NCBI GenBank assembly: GCA_958298945.1
Contig: OY282609.1
Span: 15,234,326 to 15,298,325, forward strand
From: Atherix ibis
Lineage: Eukaryota; Arthropoda; Insecta; Diptera; Athericidae
Direction of reading: 5' to 3'
DNA: 64,000 bases
Part shown: positions 35,676-48,000 of the stretch, in pieces
Layout of the letters: every line of letters starts with the position of its first letter
Position numbering within the stretch: the first letter of the stretch is position 1
The notes under the pieces: model-generated
Told to the model about the DNA's origin: nothing
Seen by the model: only the letters and a program-made list of their open reading frames with translations
Databases searched by the model: none
Translations under genes and position numbers: made by a program

Positions 35676-36745
35676 ATGCTTAAGTGAGCTTCAAAGGACG
35701 AAACAGCGATCCATTCAACATCTCAAGAGGAGTCAGGCAGGGTTGCGTAATCTCGCCTATCCTTTTCATAATCGCCCTAGACCTAGTCCTTCAACGCACT
35801 AACAACACAGCCAGCAACGGTATCCAATGGGCGCAGCGTAAGAAGCTCCACGACCTGGACTATGCCGACGACATATGCCTCATGTCCCACACCTTCAAGG
35901 GCATTCAGGAGAAACTGAATGCTCTGGCCTCCAACGCCGAAGAAGTGGGGATGAGAATCAACATCAAGAAGACCAAATTGATGCGTATCGGCGCCACCTG
36001 CGAGAGGTCCTTGATGCTACACGGTACCCAACTTGATGATGTCGGACAGTTCTGTTACCTTGGCAGCATGCTCAGCAAGGATGGTGGAACTGAAACAGAC
36101 ATCCAAACGCGCATCAACAAGGCGCGACAAGCGTATACCTCACTTGGGAACGTATGGCGTTCCAACCACCTCTCCATAGCACTCAAACTTCGAATATTCA
36201 GTTCAAACGTCAAGCCAGTCCTGCTGTTCGGCTGCGAAATATGGAAAGTAACCGACAGCACGACTCGTAAGCCTCAAACATTTGTGAACAGATGCTTGAG
36301 GCGTATAAGCAAGATCTTCTGGCCGAACTGGATAACGAACGATAAGCTGCTTCTTCTCACGAAGCAAATACCCCTGCTGGCCGACATCAAACGCAGGAAA
36401 TGGAGTTGGATTGGCCACACCTTGCGAAAACCACCTACGGACATAGAAAGGATGGCACTAGATTGGAACCCACAGGGCAATCGCAGCAGAGGACGACCAA
36501 GGACCACTTCGAGAAGATCAGTCGAGCGCGAACACCAACAAATTGGCAAGTCATGGTCGGAAGTGAAAAGGCTAACCCAAGACAGATGCAGATGGAGAGA
36601 GTTCACAGAGTCTCTAGTGCCGCTATATGCTCCATAGGAGCGACTGTGTCTCATGTCTACGTGTATAAATGCATATATGTGTTATGTAAAAATTGTACAA
36701 TAACGTAGAAATGAAAAACCTGTCAAATAAAAAAAATAAAAAAAG
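35676..36745 (+). mobile_element. RTE-like non-LTR retrotransposon, 5'-truncated, well preserved
   Basis: A 1.07-kb GC-rich island in AT-rich DNA. It begins mid-reverse-transcriptase and ends in an A-rich tail (CAAATAAAAAAAATAAAAAAAG) at about 36,724-36,746, the signature of a 5'-truncated target-primed insertion. A TGCTT pentamer occurs just outside each end (35,675-35,681 and 36,748-36,752) and could be a short target duplication, though five bases is weak evidence. Confidence 0.85.
35684..36637 (+). pseudogene. Reverse transcriptase C-terminal portion, frame intact
   Basis: The 317-codon frame carries 'GVRQGCVISPILF' (RT motif B, about residues 16-28), the catalytic Y60-A-D-D63, 'KLMRIGA' and 'FCYLGSMLSKDGGTETDI' (thumb start), 'SNVKPVLLFGCEIWKVT', 'RRKWSWIGHTLRKP', and a C-terminal 'NPQGNRSRGRPRTTSRR' and DRCRWREF. 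It would have copied element RNA into DNA at a nicked target. The endonuclease and the first RT motifs are absent, and the frame begins with GTG rather than a true start, so this is a dead-on-arrival fragment. The clade is RTE-like by the WIGHTLRKP and YLGS...GGT motifs. Absence of stops suggests it is younger than the other retrotransposon fossils here. Confidence 0.88.
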
Positions 36746-36749
36746 TGCT

Positions 36750-37160
36750 TCCATAGAGATGGAAGTAAAGGATAGCTGTGGAACTAGGGAATTAATGTAA
36801 TTGGAAATTAGTAAGTGAAACTTTTTATAACGAGACACAATCAGATTACGAACATAAGGAACTATAAAACCACGATACATAAGACTATGACGAACAAAAG
36901 AGGGAGCATCGACAATTTGACGAAGTATTTTTTGACTGAAGAGTTTGGATTCGACAGGAATCGGAAGGCCTAGTTAAACCCAACAGTTCTAGTTCGTAAG
37001 TCCATATAGGTTTTGGTAGGGTATTGTGTAAAAGTACGTTGATGTCTAGAGTAAATTTTGTTTCGTCTTGAAGTCAAAGTAGTTAACGATATCGTTTTTG
37101 ATTTTTGATAATATTAGAAGGTGGCTTATAGTATGTAGTCTACGTATTAGTTTGTTGAGC
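36750..37160 (-). mobile_element. Jockey-clade fossil beside the RTE-like insertion
   Basis: The minus strand reads 'LPKPIWTYELELLGLTRPSD', then 'RIQTLQSKILRQIVDAPSF' and 'PYVRNLIVSRYKKFH', the Jockey thumb and C-terminal blocks. It stops near 36,750, where the tail of the RTE-like element begins, and the rest of the Jockey C-terminus (RRLKR) is not found nearby. The RTE-like element may have inserted into it or a deletion may have occurred. Confidence 0.75.
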
Positions 37161-37164
37161 CTAG

Positions 37165-40100
37165 GCATTATTTTCATAATTGCAGATTTTTAAGATAACA
37201 AAATTTTTAAAATGAATCAATTCTACTCTGAAAATAGAAAAGTGTTTTTTTTTTAAATTTTTATTATTAATTGTTTAGAATTATTTCATCTAAGTTAAAC
37301 TTTCCGATAACTAAAAAAATAAAATTAGAAGCAAATAATAACTTCTTATAAACTATTAAGCTATTAAGGATAACATCGAAGATTTCTAATTAAAAATATC
37401 AATTAGTTGCATAAACTTAATTCTACTCTTAATAGTTTCCATGGATCCAAGAATAGTGCAGTTAATTGAAATCATAACGATTGTTAGATCTTTACGGGCT
37501 ATGCAATTCCAACATTAAGAACTACTTTACTACAAATTTTAATGAAGACTAGTGCTTCCTTCTTATAGGATAATTGAAAAGCTATTGAGTACGTGTATTA
37601 ATATCGTTCAGTAAATGAAGTTCTTAATAGGTGAAGAGCTCTCAAATTTAATTAGGGCATTTAACGTTACGTTTGCCTGAAGTGTTCTTGATAGCATAAA
37701 TTGTTTAAAGTATTTTTATAAAAAGTATTTCCTTTGAGCTTTAATAATAAAAATATGTTGTCAAAGTTTAGTTTTTTTTCAGTGTTAATAATTTTGACAA
37801 CGCTATTCATATATAATATTTTGTTATTTTTAATAATTTTCTTCAAAAATTTCTATTATATAATAGAATTTATGTGATAATAATGTTCTTCCATTTCAAC
37901 AATTTTGATTTTTGAATAGAAAATGCTGTAAAACAGAATGTGGTTGAAATAAAATTGAATGCACAAAAGTTCTAGGCAAAAGGTAGGAATGTTTGTGTCA
38001 TGAAAATCTATTGTCCTAGGTTATTTCTGGAACAAAAACGTGAATAGAACGGAAGAAAACATTTTCAGCGAATATTTTGCATATATGAGACTGACTAGCC
38101 TTGTTATATCAGATGGCACAAAGGACCATTATGCGTTTAATGCAAGTCAAGGGAATCGAATGCGTTCGAATGTCCGAGAGGTTAAATAAACCGAATTTTC
38201 ATTTAAAAAGGTCGAATTCATCATTAATTTGAATTATGAATGTTAAAGCATTGTGAATTTCTATGACATGGACAAAGAAAAGCCCAAATTTACTACTCGT
38301 ACAGACTCCTAACTACAATTGTGGCGCAAAATTAGCTCTCTCATATTAATTTAACAAATATACTATTTTTAGTTGTATGTTATTTAAACAAGAGGTGAAA
38401 AAAATCAATAATTTACTGAATAGAAAAATCTATGTTTAGATTATTTAAATTAAGACGTGAAATCACCTACAAATGCCGAACAGTGCGCAGAACTATTTGA
38501 ATCTGATTGCCCATTAAAATCCAACTTTGCACGGATTTTCAAAAGCCACGAAGGTAAGAAATCCGTTGAGCCTTGAAAATTAAGTTTGAATGGCAGGTAA
38601 ACATAGCACAGATAATGAAGTCGGCAATAGAAGGACGGCCACTTTAAGTTTCAAAATACTTTTCTCATATATATTTGCTCACGTACATGACGGTATATTA
38701 AAAACGGGGTGCTCCGAAGCTCAATGGTATTTGGACTACTAGGGGAAGATAGATATTTCAGTTCGATGTTTTCGTATCTCAGAGCCTTGACTTAGAAACA
38801 GATATGGAACTCCTTTGCCTTGCCATATTTCTAAAAGATGGTCAAACATGGCAATAGGATTAAAGCGTAAGGAAGTTGCTGTGGAAAGTATTAGACGAGA
38901 AAATCACAGTACTACTACTACACCAGCACATATTCATCACAACTTCAATCTGTGCTCGATGATATTTGCATAATTCCATTCCCAAGCCCCACGACAACTG
39001 AATCCATTAACTTTGTAGCCAGCCCATTTATGAGTAGTTTCCCGTCTACACACCTTCTTCCATTCACCTGCTGCCAATTTAATTATTATGGCGTACTGCA
39101 CGATGCAATACAACAAAATACAACGTGTTATAAGGTAATGTAATGCGATGATTATTATGCACCCTTAAAGTTATTATGCACACAAAAGTTGAAATGCTCT
39201 TGTCAGAATGGTGTAAGTTTTCGTTATAATTGCATTTGCTTGCATATGCAAACCGAATATAAAATAAATGAACATTCCAACGTATACATTTTTGCCAAAG
39301 TATATGTACGTGGGAGGGTATCTGTAAAGTTTTTAAAAAAGAATTTTTTTTTTTCATTAATCCCACACGTTTAATTTTTCGTTTAGGGTAGTTTATTTTC
39401 TTTTCTATTAAATAAAGAATAGCATGCTTTTAAATATTTTCATTTAATATGCTGAATTATGTTATGTTTGCAACTTGCTGAATTATAATAATCATGAAAG
39501 AGAAATTTTCCTTTTGTCGAAATCAGCATTTGTTAACGGAAATTTAGTTTGAAGGCAACTTCCTACAGAGTCAATTTCAGTTAACTATGATATTAGTAGG
39601 CTTTTGAAAAAAGCAGCCAAGTATATGTGTGTATTGAAATAATTAAAAAAATAATGTTACTACAAAAAGGGTTCTTAGTTATATAAACAATATTTTAATT
39701 AAACACTTTTTTAAGTTTCTCTACGGTAAACTCACATAATTCCATAATTTATATTATTTTAAAAAGTATGAAAATGTCGAACGATTTTTTATTACAAAAC
39801 TATTTAAATATAACAGAAAAACCGTATCGCGTGTAATAAAGAAGTTCCACCAGGAAGAAAGAATGAGAACAGGGCAATCTGCACCCTAAATAGGATAATA
39901 GACTTGATGTCAGTCTACTCTATATTTGCAGTTAAGGGAGGTGGGTTTAAGTGGGTAAAAATCCCACAATTTGTAGAGATCGGTATCTCTACAGCGTCTT
40001 TAGAAGATTTTCCCCTCCCCATGTAAGAAAAAAAAACATAACCTATCACTTACTTAAATAAAAATTATGTAATTTCCCACAATTAAAATTAAGAAATTTA

Positions 40101-41310
40101 GAACTTTCTTCCGAATTTTCTTTTCTAAACGTTCTTAAAGCGCATTAGTGATGAATTTTCCTCATCATTGCTTTTTTTAAAAAGTACTTTTAATTTATAT
40201 TTCAATTAAAAATATACTCACAATTAAAATATCAAATTCCTATTATATCTTAGTAATTAATTAGAAAGATATTCTCCATTTTTTACGAGTCAGTATAAAA
40301 AGTATCTTTTATAGAAATCTAGCCAAGTATCGAACAATACAATAACCTACCGGAGATAATGTTCAAATTTAATTAATATAAGTAAAATGGCTATTATTTG
40401 GATTTAGAAATTCCATTTACGTACATATTTTGCTTGATTCAATTGGAAGCTGTTCAAATGAAAAATTACTTTTTAATGAGAATCTCTTATTAATTGATCC
40501 AAATTAAAATCGAATAACAATATTGATGGAATATCTTATTTATTTGTCTACCATATAAAACTTTGTGAGTTTATTTTTCTGCTTGTTCTCCAGCAAAGTA
40601 TCCATAAATGTGAAATTAATTGAACAAACAAACCCCAAAATATAGATACCAGTCGAGAGTCAATTTACGTTGGAAAAAAAATCGAAATATCTAAATTCTG
40701 TATTTTATATAAGCTTTCATAATAAATACTCATTTTAAAAGTATCTTTTTATTTAATTTCGAAATAAATATGATATTATCTTATGTGGAGAATTTTTATT
40801 TAATTTTGTTGGAATTATTTTAATTTTTTCATATTTAAAAATTTAAAATTTAAAGCAGATAAAATTTTTGGAAATTTGGAAAAACTCCCGTTGACGTATG
40901 ACTATTATTACTCCGGCGTAGTATTTTTTGTCTCATTTAGCAACACATAAATGCAATCTTTTTACACTTAACGTTTTATCTAAAATATTTTTTTAAAGAT
41001 AAGAAGTTGTGCTTAATTTTCAGTGTAAATACTCTTCCAAATGAACTCCAAAATTCCGAAGCAAATTAACTTCAAAATTAACTATTACTCGAATTTTCCC
41101 TAATGTATGCGACATAAACAATGCGTCAAAATGGAAGCGATACATCCAAGTTGATGAGTGTGGATGTGTTTAGTAAAAAGGTTCTCGTATGGCGGCTCCG
41201 ACCAGCCCTGAACTGCTGGACTGAATTGTCAGCAAATTGTTTCGCCTACAACCGGTAGCTATATTGGGGAGGGGGATAATGTTTACATGCAGACAAATAA
41301 GTGATGAGAA
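37165..41310. other. AT-rich gene-free stretch
   Basis: No gene is supportable. At 38,711-38,770 is a tRNA-like pair of Pol III boxes (AAGCTCAATGG and GTTCGATG, 44 bases apart) without a foldable anticodon arm. The ORFs around 38,952-39,374 overlap on both strands and show no family motifs. Confidence 0.45.
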
Positions 41311-41319
41311 AGCACCTTG

Positions 41320-41940
41320 GACCGATGCCATACCCTCTGCCGTATTTTAATCAGCAATTTGCGGCACACCTAAAATTATTTCTGGAGGTGTATCCTCTCT
41401 AAGGGAATTTTACCTCAACGTTGGAAGAGGCAACACGTCCCGTGCTACTTATAAAAGCAAGGGCGGCGACCTGAAAATCTGCCGTCCTACCACCTAATAT
41501 AACTTCTTGACACAGCGGCGAAAATCCTCGAGCGTATTTTCGAGGTAAAGAAGAGGTGCCATAATGAGCTGTGCAATCCTAACTGTTGACGTGAAGAAAG
41601 CCTTCATTCGGTGGATTGAGTTGTATTCTTGATACTCTGGGCTTATTGGGCATTGCAGAATACATCACAAGAATAATAGCAGATTACTTGACATGCTTAA
41701 TTTTTCAATAAAGGACAAACGAGAGTGGAAAAGTCGTATAAGGTCGTAACGGGTCCCATGCAGCTAATCTTGGACCTTCCATTATGGAATGTAATGTATG
41801 GGCGAATTCTTTGAAGCGCCGAAGAAGTCGCAGACGCGATGCGGTGTTTTTACCGAAGAAGCAAAGCATTGTTGTTGATAGGACACCTGGCTTCTTTTGG
41901 GTTGTGTACCCTTGCTGTGAAAGAGTAGTGTAGACCATCA
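41320..41940 (+). mobile_element. R1-clade non-LTR retrotransposon fossil
   Basis: With several frame changes the strand reads LGPDAIPSAVFNQQF, then a W-K-R-A block with VLLIKARAA, 'RRGAIMSCAILTVDVKKAF' near 41,550-41,610, 'LGLLGIAEYITRIIADYL' near 41,640-41,695, and 'LPLWNVMYGRIL' near 41,780-41,815. These match the R1 reverse-transcriptase order (PGPDGIPN, WKRARLVLL, LDVKNAFNSA, LGVPEYL, TLWNVMYDGVL). The YADD region is not recognisable. R1-clade elements often target rDNA, but there is no rDNA here; members that insert elsewhere are known. Confidence 0.65.
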
Positions 41941-42069
41941 AACACGTCTTCTTCTAGTACATCCGATTCCGAGCGTACAGAAAGTATCTACAGAAGTATG
42001 GTGACAGGCAACTGACGCCATAGATGGTCGCGGCCTTGTTGTTAGACTAATGGATGGTCTCGGAAGCTG

Positions 42070-42511
42070 GCGATGTTTTCGCATCATTAATGAGGTTGCG
42101 CCTAGTTCCGAATAAAACCGAATAATCTGATGAAATTCTGATGTCAATTGGCTGCCTCGGAGCTGTGATTTGAGCCCTTTGGATTATTTTCTGTGGGGAG
42201 CCGTTAAGGATAAATGTTTCGCAAGCCATTCAGAGACAATTGAGGCCTTAAAACACAAAATCAAAACTGCCATTGAAGAGACACAGGCCCTGACAATCGA
42301 AAATGTACTGAAAAATTGGGTCGAGCATATGGGGTACTGTAAGGCCAGCCGTGACAGTCATTTAAATGATGTTCTGTTTCGTTCTTAAATTTCAAGGTTT
42401 GATCTTTCTAATAAAACCAGAAATTAAAAAAAATATACACTAGTTTTTTTTTATTTACTTTTTAAAATGAAATTTTTAAATTTGCACCCGCTAGATGAAC
42501 CACCCTATATT
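42070..42511 (+). pseudogene. DDxD Tc1/mariner transposase, C-terminal fragment
   Basis: From 42,119 the frame reads R-I-I, two stops (S and R codons mutated to TGA), then DVNW-PRSCDLSPLDYFLWG, AVKDKCFASHSETIEALKHK, 'VLKNWVEHMGYCKASRDSHL' and a stop at 42,388. The D of 'SCDL' and of 'PLDYF' belong to the third catalytic region. The 3' end at about 42,500-42,511 (GAACCACCCTATA) is a plausible terminal repeat. The left end was not found, so the element is truncated and dead. Same family as the fossil at 13.8-14.6 kb. Confidence 0.75.
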
Positions 42512-44380
42512 ACTTCTAGTGATATACTACTACCCTTTACATCATATCTTAGGCGTAAATAACGTCTATAGCCGTCCAATACTCGTGACTGTAAAAGCCG
42601 TTCTATATTTTTAGTATTGTAAATGACTGATTAAATTGGTTGTGATTTTGTCGTCCATCAATGATTTCAAAGTGAGTGTCAATGTGTTAAATGCTATTCA
42701 AAAGCTAGAAAAAAAGTGGTTTTTTTATAGGAAAATGTTCCTAATCGGATATGAAAGGAAGACTCTTCTCTACAGTGCCAAACTTTTAACAATCATTAAC
42801 AAAATTAAAATTCACTTAATTTTAAAATCATTGTCCAAATTATCAAATTCGGGGTACACAGTGCTGAGGCAAAACGCGTGCAAAGGCAACAAGCACTTTT
42901 CCTACGTACGAGTATCAAAACTAATAAAACATCCTCTGTTATATACAAAATCTATTTTTAAGCTAATATAATATAATAAGTATTATTTAAAATATCTAAA
43001 GCAGAGAACAGATGATTTTACATTTCCAATTATAATCCAGAAAACATTCTCATAAAATGCTTCTAAATGAGTTAAGAATTGGTTCAAAGACGATATCAAA
43101 ATCAAAATAAAATTGTTCATTTTGATAATTTTTATTGTTATTTATAGTCACTTATATGCAGATTGGGACTGTCTGTGATAATAAACACAAATTATACAGT
43201 TTATGGATAGGTGAATTCTTTTTTTTTTAGGGAGGGAGAGGTGTGGTTGATTTAAGTTAAATTTAGAATTCATTTTGTTGATTTGATATGCAATACATAA
43301 AAGAAGAATTATAAAAAAAAATTAAGAGAAACAAGCAAATTTCCACAATAAAAATATTCATTTTGAAATAAATCTTTGCCTTTTGACAGGAATTACTTTT
43401 TTTATTGTAATTTTTTGATGCACTAAAAATTAAAGCGAATAATTTTCTTTTTACTGATTATAAAACAGGACCATTGTTGAAAATTACTTCTTCATAAATT
43501 AAGGTTTTAATTTTCCCTACTAGAAAGCTATTTTTTTTAAAATAAATTTCCTTTTTTTTGTGGGATAGTAGAATAAATTTTATAAGTTACTACAGTAAAA
43601 CAAATGCCAACATAAACAGGTGATATTGTCCATTAGTTGATGTTGACTATCACTTTTTGTATGAAATAACTTATTTTTGGACGATATGACTTCGTGTTGG
43701 TCAGGCACTCTTTATTTTGATAAGTATTCCCAATGAGAGGGTGTATAAATTTTGATTAATTACTGTTGAGCTGGTTTTCGTTCATTTGTAGGAAAAAATG
43801 AATTCATTAAGGCGCCGAATATTTTTATATCAATTTATCTTTACACTTCAACCAGGAGACTATAGGAAAATTTCAGTTGGTTAATGTAAAAAAAATGTCA
43901 GAATCAGGAGGGCAGTGTGACGAAAAGTGGTTTTGTTTTATGTAGGATGTTCGCAACAATGATAAATGAATACACATTTTTCTGAAATGACTTGGAAAGG
44001 TATTGTTCTCAACAGAATATTTCCTGAACAGAATTTGAAATTAATATGTTAAGTCATTTCAATGACAAAGATACGCATAGCAAATAGTCATTTAAAAAGT
44101 AATCAATTTTATAAAATCGCTAAAAGTGTAAATATTTATTTTCCTTCAGCAGAAATTCTATTAGAAATTGATTTTTCATTTCTTCTTTTATTCTATAATG
44201 CGAAAATGAAAATAGTTTACTATTTTTCTATAAAAGACTTTTAAAAGTAATTAATTTTATGCTGTGAAAATTGAGAGTGAACTTTTTTTATTAATTAATA
44301 ATAAGAGTAATTAACTCGAACTTTTTGATTTAAAAACAATTTTTTTTTTGTATTTAATTTAACTTTACTCAAAATTATTA
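42512..44380. other. AT-rich gene-free stretch
   Basis: No gene is supportable. The 111-codon ORF at 42,636-42,971 is lysine/isoleucine-rich and lacks recognisable motifs. Confidence 0.45.
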
Positions 44381-44387
44381 ACTATCA

Positions 44388-44440
44388 ACAATCAACCATT
44401 AATTATCAACTGTCGATCAACAACAATCAACTATCAACGA
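44388..44440 (+). repeat. Cluster of ATCAAC hexamers
   Basis: Six copies of ATCAAC occur within about 55 bases with irregular spacing. It is an imperfect microsatellite or a clustered binding site; nothing nearby helps to decide. Confidence 0.6.
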
Positions 44441-44896
44441 AAACCTATAAAAAATATTCGAATTTAAAAAAATTGAAATCACGACGAAAAATGTCGGAAA
44501 GTCCAAAATTGTTTGCAAAATATTTGTGTCTTTTTGAAAATGAAGGATTTATCCAATTATAATAGGAAAATTTATGGAAAATTTATCATACAATTTTTAG
44601 TATATAATAAAATGATGATAAATGCGAATAAATCATGCTTAATTTGTGTATCAAATCGAAAATTGAAATATGTGGAATGTTAAATAAATTCAATTATTAA
44701 AAATTTTCCTAGAGAAAAAGTATTTTCATTTTCGTTAAAAATCCCTCATTCAAAAATGTCCAGGCAAAAATCAAAAGCAAATCTGTTAATTAAAAATAAA
44801 AATCAAATATAATTATAAGTATTGCTGTTTATTTCTAATTTCCTATTCAATTATTAAACTTTGGGATTTTTAATAAAAGTTTCTGTAAATTTTCAG

Positions 44897-45042
44897 CCAC
44901 GCAACATAACGCATCGCATCACCTTCGTTACTTGTTGAGTCACAACGGCACCCAGCAACATGTGTTGCACAACATTTCAGACGATTCTCTTTGCTATGAT
45001 TTCATAAGCTCTGGGCTGGGGGTGCCCCATTACATAGCATAA
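44897..45042 (+). other. Candidate terminal coding exon
   Basis: A good 3' splice site (TTCTGTAAATTTTCAG) ends at 44,896. The following frame is open for 47 codons to TAA at 45,040-45,042 in a patch with near-balanced base composition, rich in His, Asn and Ser (for example HNGTQQHVLHNISDDS). No family is recognised and there is no matching upstream exon, so this is suggestive only. Confidence 0.25.
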
Positions 45043-48000
45043 GGCAGCTGAGTCTGATTTTCTCTTCACTGTCGACTTTTGGTTGGGAAATGTAATCGGA
45101 ATTTCAGAAAACATGCTGTGTGAGAGCATAAATAAAAAGCATTTTGTGTGAAACATTTTTAGGATCGCAGCAAAAGCTCCCAGTCAACATTCGTCTCATC
45201 AGGGGCTGCTGAACCGAAACCAAATTTGAAGATATGACAGTGCATTTCGCGGACTCGTATAGATTGGTTGCTATATTACGGAATTCAAATAAATTTATTA
45301 CCAATTAATCATATCAACTGCCCAGTTTCATATTCCCATAATAAATATGGAATATTGTGTTGTGAGAATCTCGACATAAAGTTTGTTTTAGAGTGTAAAT
45401 AATTCTTCTATAAAATATCGAAATTAATTGCTTACCAAATGAATTTTAAAATTGTGAAAGCTCTTAATTACTCGTGAGATTATCAAAAGTGCATTTTTTC
45501 TAATTTTAACTTTTTTGAATATTAAAAAGAAATTTTGTTTTTTTTTCATCTATTGTATTTCGAAAATAAATGCAATTTTTCGTAAAGATACTCAAAAATG
45601 AATGATTATAATTTTTAAAGTGTTTTTTTCTCTACCTAGTGTACATAATTTTGATTATATTTTAATATTCGAATAATTAAAAAAAAACCATCGTTTTATC
45701 GACTATCTTGAATCTAAAGAAAAGTGTTAGTCTAAGAAGAATAATGGCACTTGGCCACTTTTCGTTCGATTAATTTATCTCACGTGCTGCTGTTTGGTGG
45801 TGCATTAAATTAATATGCGATTTCTTACCTAAATCCAAATACAGTCGATTGAACAGGTTGTGGTGCCCAGTGAATTACACTAAGGAGACAGGTACACCGA
45901 GTCATCATTTTAGGCTTTGCAAGAATCTCGTTTTACTGCTTTCTTGCACAATGATTCGAGTATTTTTCGACTGTCTCTTTGGATTCGCTTTGAGTAACAT
46001 TTAGGAGATTTTTTATCTTTTTTTTTTGGGTTTTTTTAAACCTATAATAAAGTGAAGTGGAGTATCATCGTTTGAATAATTGACTGATGCACGTAGGTCT
46101 TTTGGGAATATATTTATTCTCAACACCGTTTCTCATTAATGAATATTGAATTGAATTGAATATGTTGTTACTAACATAGTTAGAAAAGTATTTTGTAAAT
46201 CATAATCATCCAAATAGAATAAAAATAAACATTAACTGCAATTGTAATTGTGATGTGATCACAGGTAATTGAAACGGGGCCTCAATCGTGTGCTACTTTT
46301 ATACAATCCGACGCGATTTATAAGTACATTTCGTGTCTGAGCCAATAACATTTCTTATACTATACGAATTAAGTGTATTTTATGCAAAAATTTCATTTCT
46401 ATAATACTATTTGTGAACTATGTTTAGAAAAAAAGTAGTTGTTTTCATTGTACAAATCGGGTGTGAAAAAATAACACCATCATTTGTCCAATAAAAAAAA
46501 GTTAATTCAAATAAAAATTCATGTATACGAGAACATATGTTCAAAAGAGGAGTTTGTAAGTTTCAACAGAGTGTGGGAAAAAGTTTACGTATATTTTTTG
46601 TACTTGGATTTTTTGTTTTTTCCTATAGAAAAAATAGTTTTTTTTTTACAGTAAATGTCAATTTTAATCAAATAGTAAACGTATATGTAAGATCTACAAT
46701 AGATACGAATTATAATTTTCTATTTCTATTAAATATTGTACAAGAAAAAAGTTCTTATTAAAATTACAATTTATTGTAAAAAATATTTCTAAATTATAAA
46801 ATTTTTTTTGTTGAAAAATAATTTATTAACATCTTATTATGGACAATATTTTTTACTTAAAAGTTAGAGAATCTTTAAAATAATGGTACATATTTTTTTT
46901 GGAAATTTTGTCTAAGAAAATAATTTTCAAAAAAATTGTTAAAAATAAATTATTTTTTTCTTCTATTTATATAAAACTTATAAAATTTTGAAGAATTTAC
47001 TTTAAAAAATATGATTTGATACAATTTGATTTTTATGAAATATTTTTTATCACATTAATGTAAAATCAGAACAAACATTTTGACAAAAGCAATAGTAATA
47101 ATTATTTTATAAAAGAGAATTTCTCCATAAAATATTTTCTTATTCATATTTAGTATATTCAATTATAAATGACTGCCTACTATGCAATATTCTACATTAT
47201 ATTGAACATAAAAAATTTAGGTCTAATGTACTTACTCACCATAAGTAAGGATATATCGTTCCCCTAATAAGTATGGAAAAAATTGTTCGCATAATAAGTA
47301 AAAAGCAATTATTCCAAATAATATTTAAGGAACGAATTGATCTAAAATAAAATTAATCATTCATGTTTATTAGAAATTATCTTGAATATCCAATGGGAAC
47401 ATTTCCTATTTTCCGAGAAATTACTATAGTTGAATAAATCAAAACATGAAATTACCTATCACAATAATTATCCTTCAAATAGTAGCTGCATATTAGGAAC
47501 ATTGAATTTAGGTTAATTACAAGTCCCATCGAAATGTGGATATTACTTGATAAAAATATTTGAAGGACAAAAAATTGAATTAATAGATAAAATTGAATCA
47601 AAAAATAATCATCTATAAATAACAAAAGCAACAATAAACTCCCTGAATAATAAGTATAGTTATTTTGTTACTTAAACGAATAGATGAAAAAGTTAAAAAT
47701 ATTTTTATATCATGTAGACTTGGTTAAGATATTATTTCCAAAGTTTAGAAAAAAAACAGATTTTTAATTTTATTACATTAAAAAAAAAATATCATGAAAA
47801 AGTCTAAAATTTTATTACAATCTTAGGAACATATTTTTTCTTCCAAATATAAAAAGTTCATAAAAACGTAATGTGTGTCTATAAAAACCAAATATGTCCC
47901 ATAAAATAGTCCATCAAGTGTACTTTATGTAAAATTTCTATATCAGATCTCTATGATGAATTTATTTGCTATCGAAAAAAAATTTCTTTTAAGAGATACA

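Noticed and set aside
41938..42229. Minus-strand ORFs overlapping the R1 and transposase fossils
   Set aside because: They are antisense shadows of plus-strand fossils that have clear family motifs.
42636..42971. 111-codon ORF
   Set aside because: Lys/Ile/Leu-rich frame next to a transposon end, with no recognisable motif.
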